A stretch of DNA of 64,000 bases. Source: Arthrobacter_E sp041360795. Its GTDB lineage: Bacteria; Actinomycetota; Actinomycetes; Actinomycetales; Micrococcaceae. The stretch spans positions 434,001-498,000 of the forward strand of contig NZ_JBFUPW010000003.1 of NCBI RefSeq assembly GCF_041360795.1, written 5' to 3'. Shown here in pieces: positions 24,892 to 33,330 of the stretch (the stretch's first letter is position 1; each line of letters begins with the position of its first letter). The translations under genes were made by a program, and so were the position numbers. The notes beneath the pieces are model-generated. The model saw only the letters and a list, made by a program, of their open reading frames with translations. It was not told the DNA's origin and did no database searches.

Positions 24892-26196
24892 GTGCGATTC
24901 GGGGTCAACTACACACCGGCGTCGGGGTGGTTCCACTCCTGGCAGCATCTCCGGGAGGAGGACGTGCGCCGGGACCTGGGGCAGATCGCCACGCTCGGCG
25001 TGGACCACATCCGCATCTTCCCGCTCTGGCCCGTGGTGCAGCCGAACAGGAGCCTGATCAGCCAGACCGCGCTGGATGACGTGATGACGGTGGTGGACGT
25101 CGCCGCGGAGTTCGGCCTGGACGTGAACCTGGACGTGCTCCAGGGGCACCTGTCCAGCTACGACTTCCTCCCCGCCTGGATCTCCACCTGGCACCGGCGG
25201 AACCTGTTCACGGACCCGGACGTGGTGCGGGCCGAGGCGGATCTCGCGGCCGAGTTCGCCCGCCGCCTCGAGGGACGCCCCAACATCATGGGCATCACCC
25301 TGGGCAACGAACTCAACCAGTTCGCCCCGCCCATCCACCCGGACGCCCATCCCGTGACCCCGGAGCAGGCGTCGGCCTGGCTGGAGACCCTCGTGGCGGG
25401 CGCCCGCGCGCACGGGAACCCCTTCGTCACGAACGCCATGTACGACGCGTCCTGGTACGACGACCGTCAGCCTTTCGAACCCCGCCACGCCGTGGAGTTC
25501 GGTGACGCCACCGTCGTGCACTCGTGGGTCTTCAACGGCGCCGCCCAGACCTTCGGGCCCCTCCACGACGGTTCCGTCCGCCACGCCGAATACCTCCTGC
25601 GGCTCGCCGCAGCGTGGCACCAGGACGCCACACGGCCGGTGTGGCTCCAGGAGGTCGGAGCCCCGACCACGGTGATCCCGCGGGAGTCCGCCCCGGACTT
25701 CCTCGAGGCAACCATCCGCCACGCGGCCACCGTGCCCGGCCTGATGGGCGTGACCTGGTGGTGCTCGCATGACGTCTCCCGGGCGCTCGCCGACTTCCCG
25801 GAGGTCGAGTACGACCTGGGTCTCTTCACCCACGACGGCGTGCTGAAGCCCACCGGGGAGCGCTTCGCCGCGCTCGTGGCCGAGTTCCGGGCGGCCGGGG
25901 CGGGCGCGGGCGGCGCCACCGACGGCGTGACCCCGGCCGGCGGCGTGACCGCGCCGCCGCCGTCGTCGTCCGTCGCGCTGGTTCTCGACGACACCGCCGA
26001 GGGCTACCGCGCGAGCTGCGCACCCGGAGGGGCGTTCCACCGCGCCTGGCTGGACGCCGCCGCGGCCACCGGGGAGGGCCCGCAGGTCCTTCTGGGCTCC
26101 CGCGGCCAGGACCCCGCCGTGCTCGCCGCCCGGGGCATCAGCACGGTCCTGGAGAGCGGCGCATCCGCTCCCGGGGCAATTACCGCAAATCGCTAG
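24892..26196 (+). CDS. GH5 family glycosidase, GH5_18-like beta-mannosidase candidate
   Basis: A 434-residue protein. Residues about 1-330 form a clan GH-A TIM barrel: NYTPASGWFHSW at the start, acid/base Glu140 in LGNELNQ and nucleophile Glu254 in WLQEVGAP. The barrel is followed by an Ala/Gly-rich linker and a 60-residue tail of unknown role. No signal peptide. The sequence resembles GH5_18 enzymes, which in Bifidobacterium split Man-beta-1,4-GlcNAc, the core left after EndoH and alpha-mannosidase action. The subfamily call is from pattern and context, not a search. The GTG start has CAGGAGGA upstream. Confidence 0.78.
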   Translation: MRFGVNYTPASGWFHSWQHLREEDVRRDLGQIATLGVDHIRIFPLWPVVQPNRSLISQTALDDVMTVVDVAAEFGLDVNLDVLQGHLSSYDFLPAWISTWHRRNLFTDPDVVRAEADLAAEFARRLEGRPNIMGITLGNELNQFAPPIHPDAHPVTPEQASAWLETLVAGARAHGNPFVTNAMYDASWYDDRQPFEPRHAVEFGDATVVHSWVFNGAAQTFGPLHDGSVRHAEYLLRLAAAWHQDATRPVWLQEVGAPTTVIPRESAPDFLEATIRHAATVPGLMGVTWWCSHDVSRALADFPEVEYDLGLFTHDGVLKPTGERFAALVAEFRAAGAGAGGATDGVTPAGGVTAPPPSSSVALVLDDTAEGYRASCAPGGAFHRAWLDAAAATGEGPQVLLGSRGQDPAVLAARGISTVLESGASAPGAITANR

Positions 26197-26288
26197 CGAA
26201 ACCCCGGAGAGCGCTGCTAGTCTCGCCCTTTGCGAGCCGTTGACCTACCAAGACCCCTGACACCAGACGTGAGGACACGAGCACATCC

Positions 26289-29200
26289 ATGCATGACGAC
26301 ATCAACCTGACCACCGGACGGGTCAAGCGGGTTCTGGCCGAACGGCTGTATCCCGCCGTCTACGAGGAGAGCGTGGCGCTGGACGTCGCCTGGCACGAAC
26401 TGCCGGGCGAGCCGATCGCCCCCGCCGAGGGCCTGGCCCTCGAGTACTCGCCGTACCAGGTGGGCACCCCGTGGGGCGCCGCCTGGGGCACCACCTGGTT
26501 CCGTCTGCAGGGCCGGATCCCCGAAGGCTGGGCCGGACGCCGCGTCGAGATGGTCGTGGACCTCGGCTTCGATGTGAACATGACGGGCTTCCAGTGCGAA
26601 GGCCTGGTCTACACGCCCGAGGGCGAGCCGCTGAAGTCGCTCAACCCGCGCAACCAGTGGGTCCTGGTGGCCGATGAGGCGCAGGGTGGGGAATCCGTGG
26701 AGCTCTTCATCGAGGCCGCGTCGAACCCGGTGCTCCTGGATTACCACCCCTTCCTTCCCACGCAGGAGGGCGACATCCGCACCTCCTCGCCGAAGAAGCT
26801 CTACACCACGCGCCGCATGGACCTGGCCGTGTTCAACCGTGAGGTCCACGAACTGTGCCTGGACCTGGAGGTCCTGTTCGAGCTCCAGGCCGAGCTGCCG
26901 GAGTCCTCGCCGCGCCGCATGCGCATCCTCCAGGGTCTGGACGACGCCCTGGACCGCGTCGACCTCCAGCACATCGCCGAGACCGCGCGGGAGGCCCGCG
27001 AGGTCCTCGCGCCGTTGCTCGAGCGTCCCGCCGAGGCCAGCGCCCACCACGTCTCCGCCATCGGCCACGCGCACATCGACTCCGCCTGGCTCTGGCCGCT
27101 GCGCGAGACCATCCGCAAGGTGGCCCGCACCAGCTCCTCCATGACCGAGCTGATCGGTCAGGACCCGGACTTCCGCTACGGCATGTCCAGCGCCCAGCAG
27201 TACAAGTGGCTCAAGGTCCACCGGCCCGAGGTGTACGCCAAGGTCAAGGCCGCCGTCGCCGAGGGACGTTTCGTGCCGCTGGGCGGCATGTGGGTCGAGT
27301 CGGACACGGTCATGCCCAGTGGCGAGGCCCTGTCCCGCCAGTTCCTGTACGGCCAGTCGTTCTTCCGGGACGAGTTCGGCGCGGCCTGCCGTGGGGTGTG
27401 GCTGCCGGACAGCTTCGGTTATTCGCCGGCCCTGCCGCAGCTCATGCGCCGTGCCGGTTTCGAGTGGTTCTTCACCCAGAAGATCTCCTGGAACCAGGTC
27501 AACAAGTTCCCGCACCACACGTTCAACTGGGAAGGCATCGACGGCTCACGGGTCTTCAGCCACTTCCCGCCCATGGACACCTACAACGCGCAGCTCTCCG
27601 GCGAGGAGATGGCCCGCGCCAGCCGCCAATTCCGTGAGGCCCGCGTCGCCTCCGGGTCGATCGCGCCGGTCGGCTGGGGCGACGGCGGTGGCGGCACCAC
27701 CCGCGAGATGACCGGCAAGGCCCGGCGTCTCGCGGACCTGGAAGGCAGCGCCACGGTCCGCTGGGAGAATCCGGACGACTACTTCGAGCGCGCCCGCGCC
27801 GAGATGCCGAAGCCGCCGGTCTGGGTCGGTGAGCTGTACCTCGAACTCCACCGGGCCACTCTCACGAGCCAGCACAAGACCAAGCAGGGCAACCGCCGCG
27901 TGGAGCACTTGCTGGTGGAGGCCGAGCTGTGGAGTGCCACGGCCGCGGCCCGCACCGGGTACGCGTACCCCTATGACGAGCTGAACGCCCTGTGGGAGGA
28001 CCTCCTGCTGCACCAGTTCCACGACATCCTGCCCGGCACCTCCATCGCCTGGGTGCACCGCGAGGCCGTCGAGACCTACCGCCGCCTCACCGAGGAGGCT
28101 GAGGCCCTGATCGGCCGCGCGCTGGACGCCCTGGCCGGCGACGGCGACGTGCAGCTCACGTTCAATGCGGCGCCGTTCGGGCGCTCCGGCGCGCCCGCGC
28201 TGGGCGCCGCCGAGGCCGCCCCGCGGGGCGCAGAGCCGGTGACCGTGAACGAGGAGGCGCGCGGCGTCGTGCTCCGCAATGGACTGGTGGAGGTCGTCAT
28301 CAGCCGCGAAGGCCACATCGTCTCCGCGGTGGACCTGGCCAGCGGGCGCGACGCGATCCCCGCGGGCGCCGAGGCGAACGTGCTCCAGCTGCACCAGGAC
28401 TTCCCGAACATGTGGGACGCCTGGGACGTGGACCGGTACTACCGCAACCGCGTGACCGAGCTGCGTTCGCTGACGTCGTTCTCCGTGGAGGGCGACGGGG
28501 ACGAGGCGCGGATCGTGATCGAGCGCGAGTTCTCCGGTTCCCGGGTCCGTCAGGTGCTGCGCCTGGCCGCGGATGCGCGGACGCTGCGGATCGATCAGGA
28601 GACCGACTGGCACGAGGCCGAGAAGTTCCTCAAGGTGTCCTTCCCGCTGGACGTCCGCGCGGAGCACACGGCCGCGGAGACGCAGTTCGGCTTCAACAAG
28701 CGCGTCACGCACACCAACACGAGCTGGGAGGCGGCGAAGTTCGAGACCTCCATGCACCGCTTCGTGCTGGCCGACGAGCCCGGCTTCGGCGCGGCCCTGG
28801 TGACGGAGTCCAGCTACGGCTTCGACATGACCCGCGACGCCGATGACGACGCCGGCGTGACCACCACCCTGCGCCTCTCCCTCCTCCGGGCCCCGCGGTT
28901 CCCGGACCCGGAGACCGATCAGGGCGTGCACCAGCACTCCTACGGCCTCGTGATCGGGGCCGACGCCCTGGTGGCGACCCGTGAGGGCATCCACCTGAAT
29001 AGCCCGGTCCGTTCGCGGTCCGGCGCCGCACCGGTCGAGTCCCTCGTGAGGGTCGACGGCGACGGCGTGCTCGTCTCCTCGGTGAAGCTCGCCCACGACC
29101 GTTCCGGCGATCTGGTGGTCCGCGTCTACGAGCCGCAGGGCCGCCGCGCGAACGCCGTGCTGCACGTCGACCCGGCCTTCGGCGCCGGCCGCGAGGTCAG

Positions 29201-29363
29201 CCTGATCGAGGACGAGCTCCCGGACGCCCCGGCCCTGGAGGCCGCAGGCTCCGGCTCCGGCTCCGGCTCGGCTGAGGGCGCGACGGCGGAGGCCGGCGTC
29301 GCGCTGTCCCTGTCGCCGTTCTCGGTGCGGACGTTCCGCTTCAGCCCGGCGCAGGCGGCTTGA
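26289..29363 (+). CDS. GH38 family alpha-mannosidase, cytoplasmic
   Basis: A 1024-residue zinc-dependent retaining alpha-mannosidase. The zinc site GHAHIDSAWLWP starts near residue 259 (His260, His262, Asp264 in this numbering), the nucleophile Asp374 lies in WLPDSFGYS, and HQFHDILPGTS near 575-585 supplies another metal ligand. The C-terminal beta domains run to the end, with a Gly/Ser/Ala-rich insert near residue 985. There is no signal peptide, so it acts on imported oligosaccharides. It lies 92 bp after the GH5 gene, last in the transporter operon. A TTGACC in the gap could be an extra promoter. Confidence 0.94.
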   Translation: MHDDINLTTGRVKRVLAERLYPAVYEESVALDVAWHELPGEPIAPAEGLALEYSPYQVGTPWGAAWGTTWFRLQGRIPEGWAGRRVEMVVDLGFDVNMTGFQCEGLVYTPEGEPLKSLNPRNQWVLVADEAQGGESVELFIEAASNPVLLDYHPFLPTQEGDIRTSSPKKLYTTRRMDLAVFNREVHELCLDLEVLFELQAELPESSPRRMRILQGLDDALDRVDLQHIAETAREAREVLAPLLERPAEASAHHVSAIGHAHIDSAWLWPLRETIRKVARTSSSMTELIGQDPDFRYGMSSAQQYKWLKVHRPEVYAKVKAAVAEGRFVPLGGMWVESDTVMPSGEALSRQFLYGQSFFRDEFGAACRGVWLPDSFGYSPALPQLMRRAGFEWFFTQKISWNQVNKFPHHTFNWEGIDGSRVFSHFPPMDTYNAQLSGEEMARASRQFREARVASGSIAPVGWGDGGGGTTREMTGKARRLADLEGSATVRWENPDDYFERARAEMPKPPVWVGELYLELHRATLTSQHKTKQGNRRVEHLLVEAELWSATAAARTGYAYPYDELNALWEDLLLHQFHDILPGTSIAWVHREAVETYRRLTEEAEALIGRALDALAGDGDVQLTFNAAPFGRSGAPALGAAEAAPRGAEPVTVNEEARGVVLRNGLVEVVISREGHIVSAVDLASGRDAIPAGAEANVLQLHQDFPNMWDAWDVDRYYRNRVTELRSLTSFSVEGDGDEARIVIEREFSGSRVRQVLRLAADARTLRIDQETDWHEAEKFLKVSFPLDVRAEHTAAETQFGFNKRVTHTNTSWEAAKFETSMHRFVLADEPGFGAALVTESSYGFDMTRDADDDAGVTTTLRLSLLRAPRFPDPETDQGVHQHSYGLVIGADALVATREGIHLNSPVRSRSGAAPVESLVRVDGDGVLVSSVKLAHDRSGDLVVRVYEPQGRRANAVLHVDPAFGAGREVSLIEDELPDAPALEAAGSGSGSGSAEGATAEAGVALSLSPFSVRTFRFSPAQAA

Positions 29364-29402
29364 GCGGGTTCAGGCGGGATCCTGGCCCGCGGCGTCATTC
29401 GT

Positions 29403-29467
29403 GAAACCGTGAGTTTCCGTCGAAACAGTGCATTAAACACACTGTTTCGACGGAAACTCACGGTTTC
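29403..29467. repeat. Intergenic palindrome, family C, copy 1 (perfect 28-bp arms)
   Basis: Arms 29403-29430 and 29440-29467 are exact reverse complements with a 9-nt AT-rich loop. The arm begins GAAACCGTGAGTTTCC and ends GAAACAGTG. A variant with the same layout lies at 34907-34977. Confidence 0.92.
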
Positions 29468-29546
29468 GGCATCTCCGGGGCCTTCGCGAGGGTGGGAGAG
29501 GAGCCGGGAGCGCGGTCCGGAGTGGTTTTCACGGTGCTCGTCCGTC

Positions 29547-29611
29547 GAGTTCGTGGATTTCGGGTGAGTTCGTGGACCATCTCCACGAACTCGCCTCGAA
29601 ACCACGAACTC
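29547..29611. repeat. Intergenic palindrome, GAGTTCGTGG type
   Basis: Each arm carries two GAGTTCGTGG units about 10 bp apart (29547-29576 and 29582-29611), with a 5-nt loop and a few inner mismatches. The two-units-per-arm design is shared with families B and C. It lies 79 bp from the family-C palindrome, in the same gap between GH38 and the DUF969 gene. Confidence 0.8.
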
Positions 29612-29680
29612 GGCAGGGGTGGCCCCGATTGGACCCGCTCCACACCCGCCCGTTTCTGCTGGACGCGCCCCACCCCCGGA

Positions 29681-29714
29681 TTGTTCAACAAAGCCTTGCC
29701 GGATTGTTGAACAA
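29681..29714. promoter_or_regulatory. Tandem GntR-type operators before the 5-oxoproline operon
   Basis: TTGTTCAACAA (29681-29691) and TTGTTGAACAA (29704-29714) are perfect 11-bp palindromes spaced 23 bp apart, inside the direct repeat GGATTGTT(C/G)AACAAAG. Short TTGT...ACAA palindromes are typical GntR/FadR-family sites. The GntR gene at 35028-35708 is the natural candidate. The 438-bp gap 29364-29800 otherwise holds two palindromes and no gene. Confidence 0.7.
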
Positions 29715-29800
29715 AGTTCTATGATGTGAGTCACGTGGACCCGTGACGGGTGCCACGGACAGCTCTCCCGGACCGGTCGGTCCCCGTGGAATGGACTCGC

Positions 29801-30514
29801 ATGCTCGTACTCATCGGGGTGCTGCTGGTGATCGTCGGATTCGCCGTTCGCCTCAACCCCCTCATCGTCGTCACCGTCGCCGGGATCGTCACCGCGCTCC
29901 TGGGCGGTATGAACCCCCTGCAGATCCTGGAGGCGTTCGGCTCCGGCTTCGCCAGCAGCCGCTCCGTCACGGTCTTCGCGGCCGTGCTGCCGGTCATCGG
30001 CATCATCGAATACTTCGGGCTCCAGGAGCAGGCCAAGAACCTCATCTCCAAGCTCGCCCGCCTCACGGCCGGCCGCGTCCTGCTGGCCTACCTGGCCATC
30101 CGCCAGGTGACCGCCGCCGTCGGGCTGACCAGCATCGGCGGGCACGCGCAGGCCGTCCGGCCCCTCGTCTACCCGATGGCCGAGGGCGCCGCGATGCGCC
30201 GCTACGGCACGGTCCCGGAGAAGCTCAAGGAGCGCATCAAGGGCCACTCCGCCGCGGCGGACAACGTCGGCGTCTTCTTCGGCGAGGACGTCTTCGTGGC
30301 CGTCGGCTCGATCCTGCTGATCACCACCTTCGTGGACACCACGTACCACCTGCAGCTCGAACCGCTCGAACTCGCGCTCTGGGCCATCCCCACCGCGATC
30401 GCCGCCTTCCTCATCCACGGCTTCCGGCTCCTCCGCCTGGACCGTCAGCTGGACCGCGAGTACGCCCGTCTCACCGGGAAGACCGCCACCGTCGAGGCCG
30501 GGAGCGCCGCATGA
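29801..30514 (+). CDS. DUF969 family membrane protein
   Basis: A 237-residue hydrophobic protein with about five to six membrane segments and the conserved LTSIGGHAQAVRPLVYPMAEGAA stretch split by a loop (residues about 105-130). It matches DUF969, which is nearly always paired with DUF979, as here. The pair is a putative transporter, and its clustering with pyroglutamate genes suggests 5-oxoproline; this is inference. The ATG at 29801 starts directly at the first membrane segment; GTG at 29750 or 29786 would add 17 or 5 residues. Confidence 0.85.
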   Translation: MLVLIGVLLVIVGFAVRLNPLIVVTVAGIVTALLGGMNPLQILEAFGSGFASSRSVTVFAAVLPVIGIIEYFGLQEQAKNLISKLARLTAGRVLLAYLAIRQVTAAVGLTSIGGHAQAVRPLVYPMAEGAAMRRYGTVPEKLKERIKGHSAAADNVGVFFGEDVFVAVGSILLITTFVDTTYHLQLEPLELALWAIPTAIAAFLIHGFRLLRLDRQLDREYARLTGKTATVEAGSAA

Positions 30515-31479
30515 TCAACGTCGAAGCCGTCTACTGGTTCATCGGAGCCCTCTTCATCGCCTGGGCCTCCCTCATCGCGCGGGACACCGGCCACCGGCAC
30601 CGCATCGGCAGTTCGCTGTTCTGGGGCATTCTCGGGCTTTGCTTCTTCTACGGAACCTGGGTCCAGGCCGGGAAGGCGCCCGCCTGGATCCTGGGCGTGG
30701 CGGTGCTGGTGCTCGTCGGGCTCGCGTCCAGCGGCCAGCTCTCGGACGGCAAGGCTAAGTCCTCCACCCCGGCCGAGCGCGTCGCCTATGCCGCCCGTTT
30801 CGGGAACAAGCTGTTCATCCCGGCCCTCCTGCTCCCCGTGGTCACCGTGGCTCTCGTGCTCGCGGCGCCGGTCCTCGTCATCGGGGGCACCCCGATCCTG
30901 GACCCCAAGAACACCACCCTGGTGGCACTGACCATCGGCGCGATCGTGGCCGCGGCCGCCGCCGTCGTGATCCTGAAGCCCCGCAACAAGCTCGCGCCGC
31001 TGCTGGAGAGCCGCCGGATCCTGGAGTCCATCGGCTGGGCGGCGCTCCTGCCGCAGATGCTCTCGACCCTCGGCATCCTGTTCACCAAGGCGGGCGTCGG
31101 GACGGCGGTGGGCACCCTCACGGCGTCGATCCTGCCGAAGGGGTCGCTGCTGGCCGCCGTCGCGGTCTACTGCGTGGGCATGTTCCTGTTCACCGTGCTC
31201 ATGGGCAACGGCTTCGCGGCCTTCCCGATCATGACCGCGGCGATCGGCTGGCCCATCCTGATCCAGCAGTTCCACGGCAACCCGGCGATCGTCTTCGCCA
31301 TCGGCATGCTCGCGGGCTTCTGCGGCACGCTGTGCACCCCCATGGCCGCGAACTTCAACCTGGTCCCGGCCGCGCTCCTCGAGATGAAGAACCGCTACGG
31401 TGTGATCACGGCGCAGATCGGAACCGCTCTGCCGTTGCTGGTGGTCAACATCGGCCTCATGTACTTCCTGGCGTTCTAG
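30511..31479 (+). CDS. DUF979 family membrane protein
   Basis: A 322-residue polytopic protein with about nine to ten membrane segments, matching DUF979. It starts in an ATGA overlap with DUF969, so the two are translationally coupled and likely form one permease. Conserved-looking features are GNGFAAFPIMTAAIGWP and GTLCTPMAANFNLVPAALL in the C-terminal half, which resemble ion or substrate hairpins of other secondary transporters. Confidence 0.87.
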   Translation: MINVEAVYWFIGALFIAWASLIARDTGHRHRIGSSLFWGILGLCFFYGTWVQAGKAPAWILGVAVLVLVGLASSGQLSDGKAKSSTPAERVAYAARFGNKLFIPALLLPVVTVALVLAAPVLVIGGTPILDPKNTTLVALTIGAIVAAAAAVVILKPRNKLAPLLESRRILESIGWAALLPQMLSTLGILFTKAGVGTAVGTLTASILPKGSLLAAVAVYCVGMFLFTVLMGNGFAAFPIMTAAIGWPILIQQFHGNPAIVFAIGMLAGFCGTLCTPMAANFNLVPAALLEMKNRYGVITAQIGTALPLLVVNIGLMYFLAF

Positions 31480-31491
31480 AAAGGCACCCTC

Positions 31492-32577
31492 ATGACCGAC
31501 ACCTTCTTCCCGGGCGCCGCCCAGCACTGCGCCGACGTCGTCCTGGACAATCTGGGCCGCCCGTACCCCTACGCCTCGCACCACGTCGAGCGCTCGGAGA
31601 CCGATCTGCACACGCCCGCCGAGCTGCACCCGGCGTTCCACACCTCCTTCGACTGGCACTCCTGCGTGCACATGCACTGGCTGGGCGTCAGCGTGCTCGA
31701 CGCCGCGCTGCGGGGCGAGGCGGACCTCGACGCCGGCACGGCCGCCGCCCTCCGCGCCGCCCTGGGCGCGAACCTCACCGCCGCGAAGCTCGCCGTCGAG
31801 GCGGACTACCTCCGAGCCAACCCCAGCTGGGAACGCCCCTACGGCTGGGCCTGGCTCATGCGCCTGGCCGCGGCCTGCCACGCCTCCCAGGACCCGGAGA
31901 TCGCTGCCTGGGGCCGGAACCTGGACGGCTGCGTGGACGTGGTGTCCGAGCTGGTCCAGGGGTGGACCGCGACCGTCGAGCACCCGGTGCGGCACGGTCT
32001 GCACACCAACGCGGCCTTCGGGCTGTCCTACCTCCTGACCGCGTTCCGGGACCTCGGCCGCGACGACGCCGCGGAGGCCTGCGAACGGGCCGCCGTCCGC
32101 TGGTTCGGCGAGGACCGGGCATGGGCCACCGAGTGGGAGCTGAGCGGGCAGGACTTCCTCTCCGCCGGGCTCAGCGAGGCCGATCTTCTCCAGCGCGTGC
32201 TCCCCGCCGACGGGTTCGCCACCTGGCTGGAAGGGTTCCTGCCCGGGCTGACCGCGGAGTCGCGCATGCTCGCGACCGTGGGGGTGGCCGATGAGAGCGA
32301 CGGCTACATGGTCCACCTGCACGGCCTGAACCTCACGCGGGCGGGACAGCTCGCACGCGTGGTGGCGGCGCTGGACGCCCCGGCTGAAGCCCAGACCGAA
32401 GCCCGCCCCGGCACGCAGCCGGACCTCCGCGCGGTGCTGGACGCCGCCGTCGAGCCGCTGTTCGAGGCCGGGATGCACGGCCTGCGGAGCGGCGACTTCA
32501 TGTCCACGCACTGGCTCGCGAGCTTCGCGTGGGACGCCCGGGAGTCCATCGGCCGTCTGCGGAGCGTGACCGCGTGA
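31492..32577 (+). CDS. DUF2891 family protein
   Basis: A 361-residue soluble protein matching DUF2891. It is rich in His and Trp early on (FDWHSCVHMHWLG near residues 50-62) and is probably an all-alpha toroid, but its function is not known. Genes of this family are found beside DUF969/DUF979 and pyroglutamate-processing genes; here it sits between DUF979 (13 bp away) and pxpA (GTGA overlap). A hydrolase of pyroglutamyl compounds is one possibility, without proof. Confidence 0.85.
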   Translation: MTDTFFPGAAQHCADVVLDNLGRPYPYASHHVERSETDLHTPAELHPAFHTSFDWHSCVHMHWLGVSVLDAALRGEADLDAGTAAALRAALGANLTAAKLAVEADYLRANPSWERPYGWAWLMRLAAACHASQDPEIAAWGRNLDGCVDVVSELVQGWTATVEHPVRHGLHTNAAFGLSYLLTAFRDLGRDDAAEACERAAVRWFGEDRAWATEWELSGQDFLSAGLSEADLLQRVLPADGFATWLEGFLPGLTAESRMLATVGVADESDGYMVHLHGLNLTRAGQLARVVAALDAPAEAQTEARPGTQPDLRAVLDAAVEPLFEAGMHGLRSGDFMSTHWLASFAWDARESIGRLRSVTA

Positions 32578-33329
32578 GCGTGATCGACCTCAACAGCGAC
32601 GTGGGGGAGTCCTTCGGGAACTGGACCTTCGGGGACGACGCCGCCATCCTGGCGAACGTCTCCAGCGCGAATGTCGCGTGCGGTTTCCACGCCGGGGACC
32701 CGGTGGGCATCCGCGCCACCGTGCGCGCGGCCGTGCGGACCGGGACGACCGTCGGGGCCCACCCCGGCTACCGCGACCTGGCGGGCTTCGGGCGCCGCTT
32801 CCTCGATGTGGACCCGGGGGAACTCCGCGACGACGTGATCTATCAGATCGGCGCGCTCCAGGCCCTGACACGGGCCGAGGGCACTGCCGTCCGGTACGTG
32901 AAACCGCACGGCGCCCTCTACAACACGATCGTGCGCCACGAGGGCCAGGCGCAGGCCGTGGTCGACGCGGTCCTCGCCGTCGACCCGGCGCTTCCCCTGC
33001 TGGTGCTGCCCGGTTCCGCGGTCGAGCGGATCGCCGCCGAGGCCGGGCTCCGCACCGTGGCCGAGGCGTTCGCCGACCGCGCCTACCGTCCCGATGGCAC
33101 CCTCGTCCCCCGCAGCGACCCGGACGCCGTGCTGCACGACATCGACCGGATCCTGGACCACGTGTTCCGCCTGGTGGACGGCACGGTCCGGGCCGTCGAC
33201 GGGACCGTGCTGCCCGTGGCCGCCGGGAGCATCTGCGTCCACGGCGACACCCCCGGGGCGGTCGCCATGGCCGAGCGCATCCACCGGGAACTCACGGCGC
33301 GCGGCGTCGTGATCCAGAGCTTCGCCTGA
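32574..33329 (+). CDS. pxpA: 5-oxoprolinase subunit PxpA (LamB/YcsF family)
   Basis: A 251-residue LamB/YcsF protein with the family hallmarks IDLNSDVGESFG at the start, ANVACGFHAGDP near 36-47 and YVKPHGALYN near 105-114. PxpA with PxpB and PxpC forms the ATP-dependent prokaryotic 5-oxoprolinase that opens 5-oxoproline to glutamate. The GTG start overlaps the DUF2891 stop. The next gene begins 1 bp after its stop. Confidence 0.93.
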   Translation: MSVIDLNSDVGESFGNWTFGDDAAILANVSSANVACGFHAGDPVGIRATVRAAVRTGTTVGAHPGYRDLAGFGRRFLDVDPGELRDDVIYQIGALQALTRAEGTAVRYVKPHGALYNTIVRHEGQAQAVVDAVLAVDPALPLLVLPGSAVERIAAEAGLRTVAEAFADRAYRPDGTLVPRSDPDAVLHDIDRILDHVFRLVDGTVRAVDGTVLPVAAGSICVHGDTPGAVAMAERIHRELTARGVVIQSFA

Positions 33330-33330
33330 G

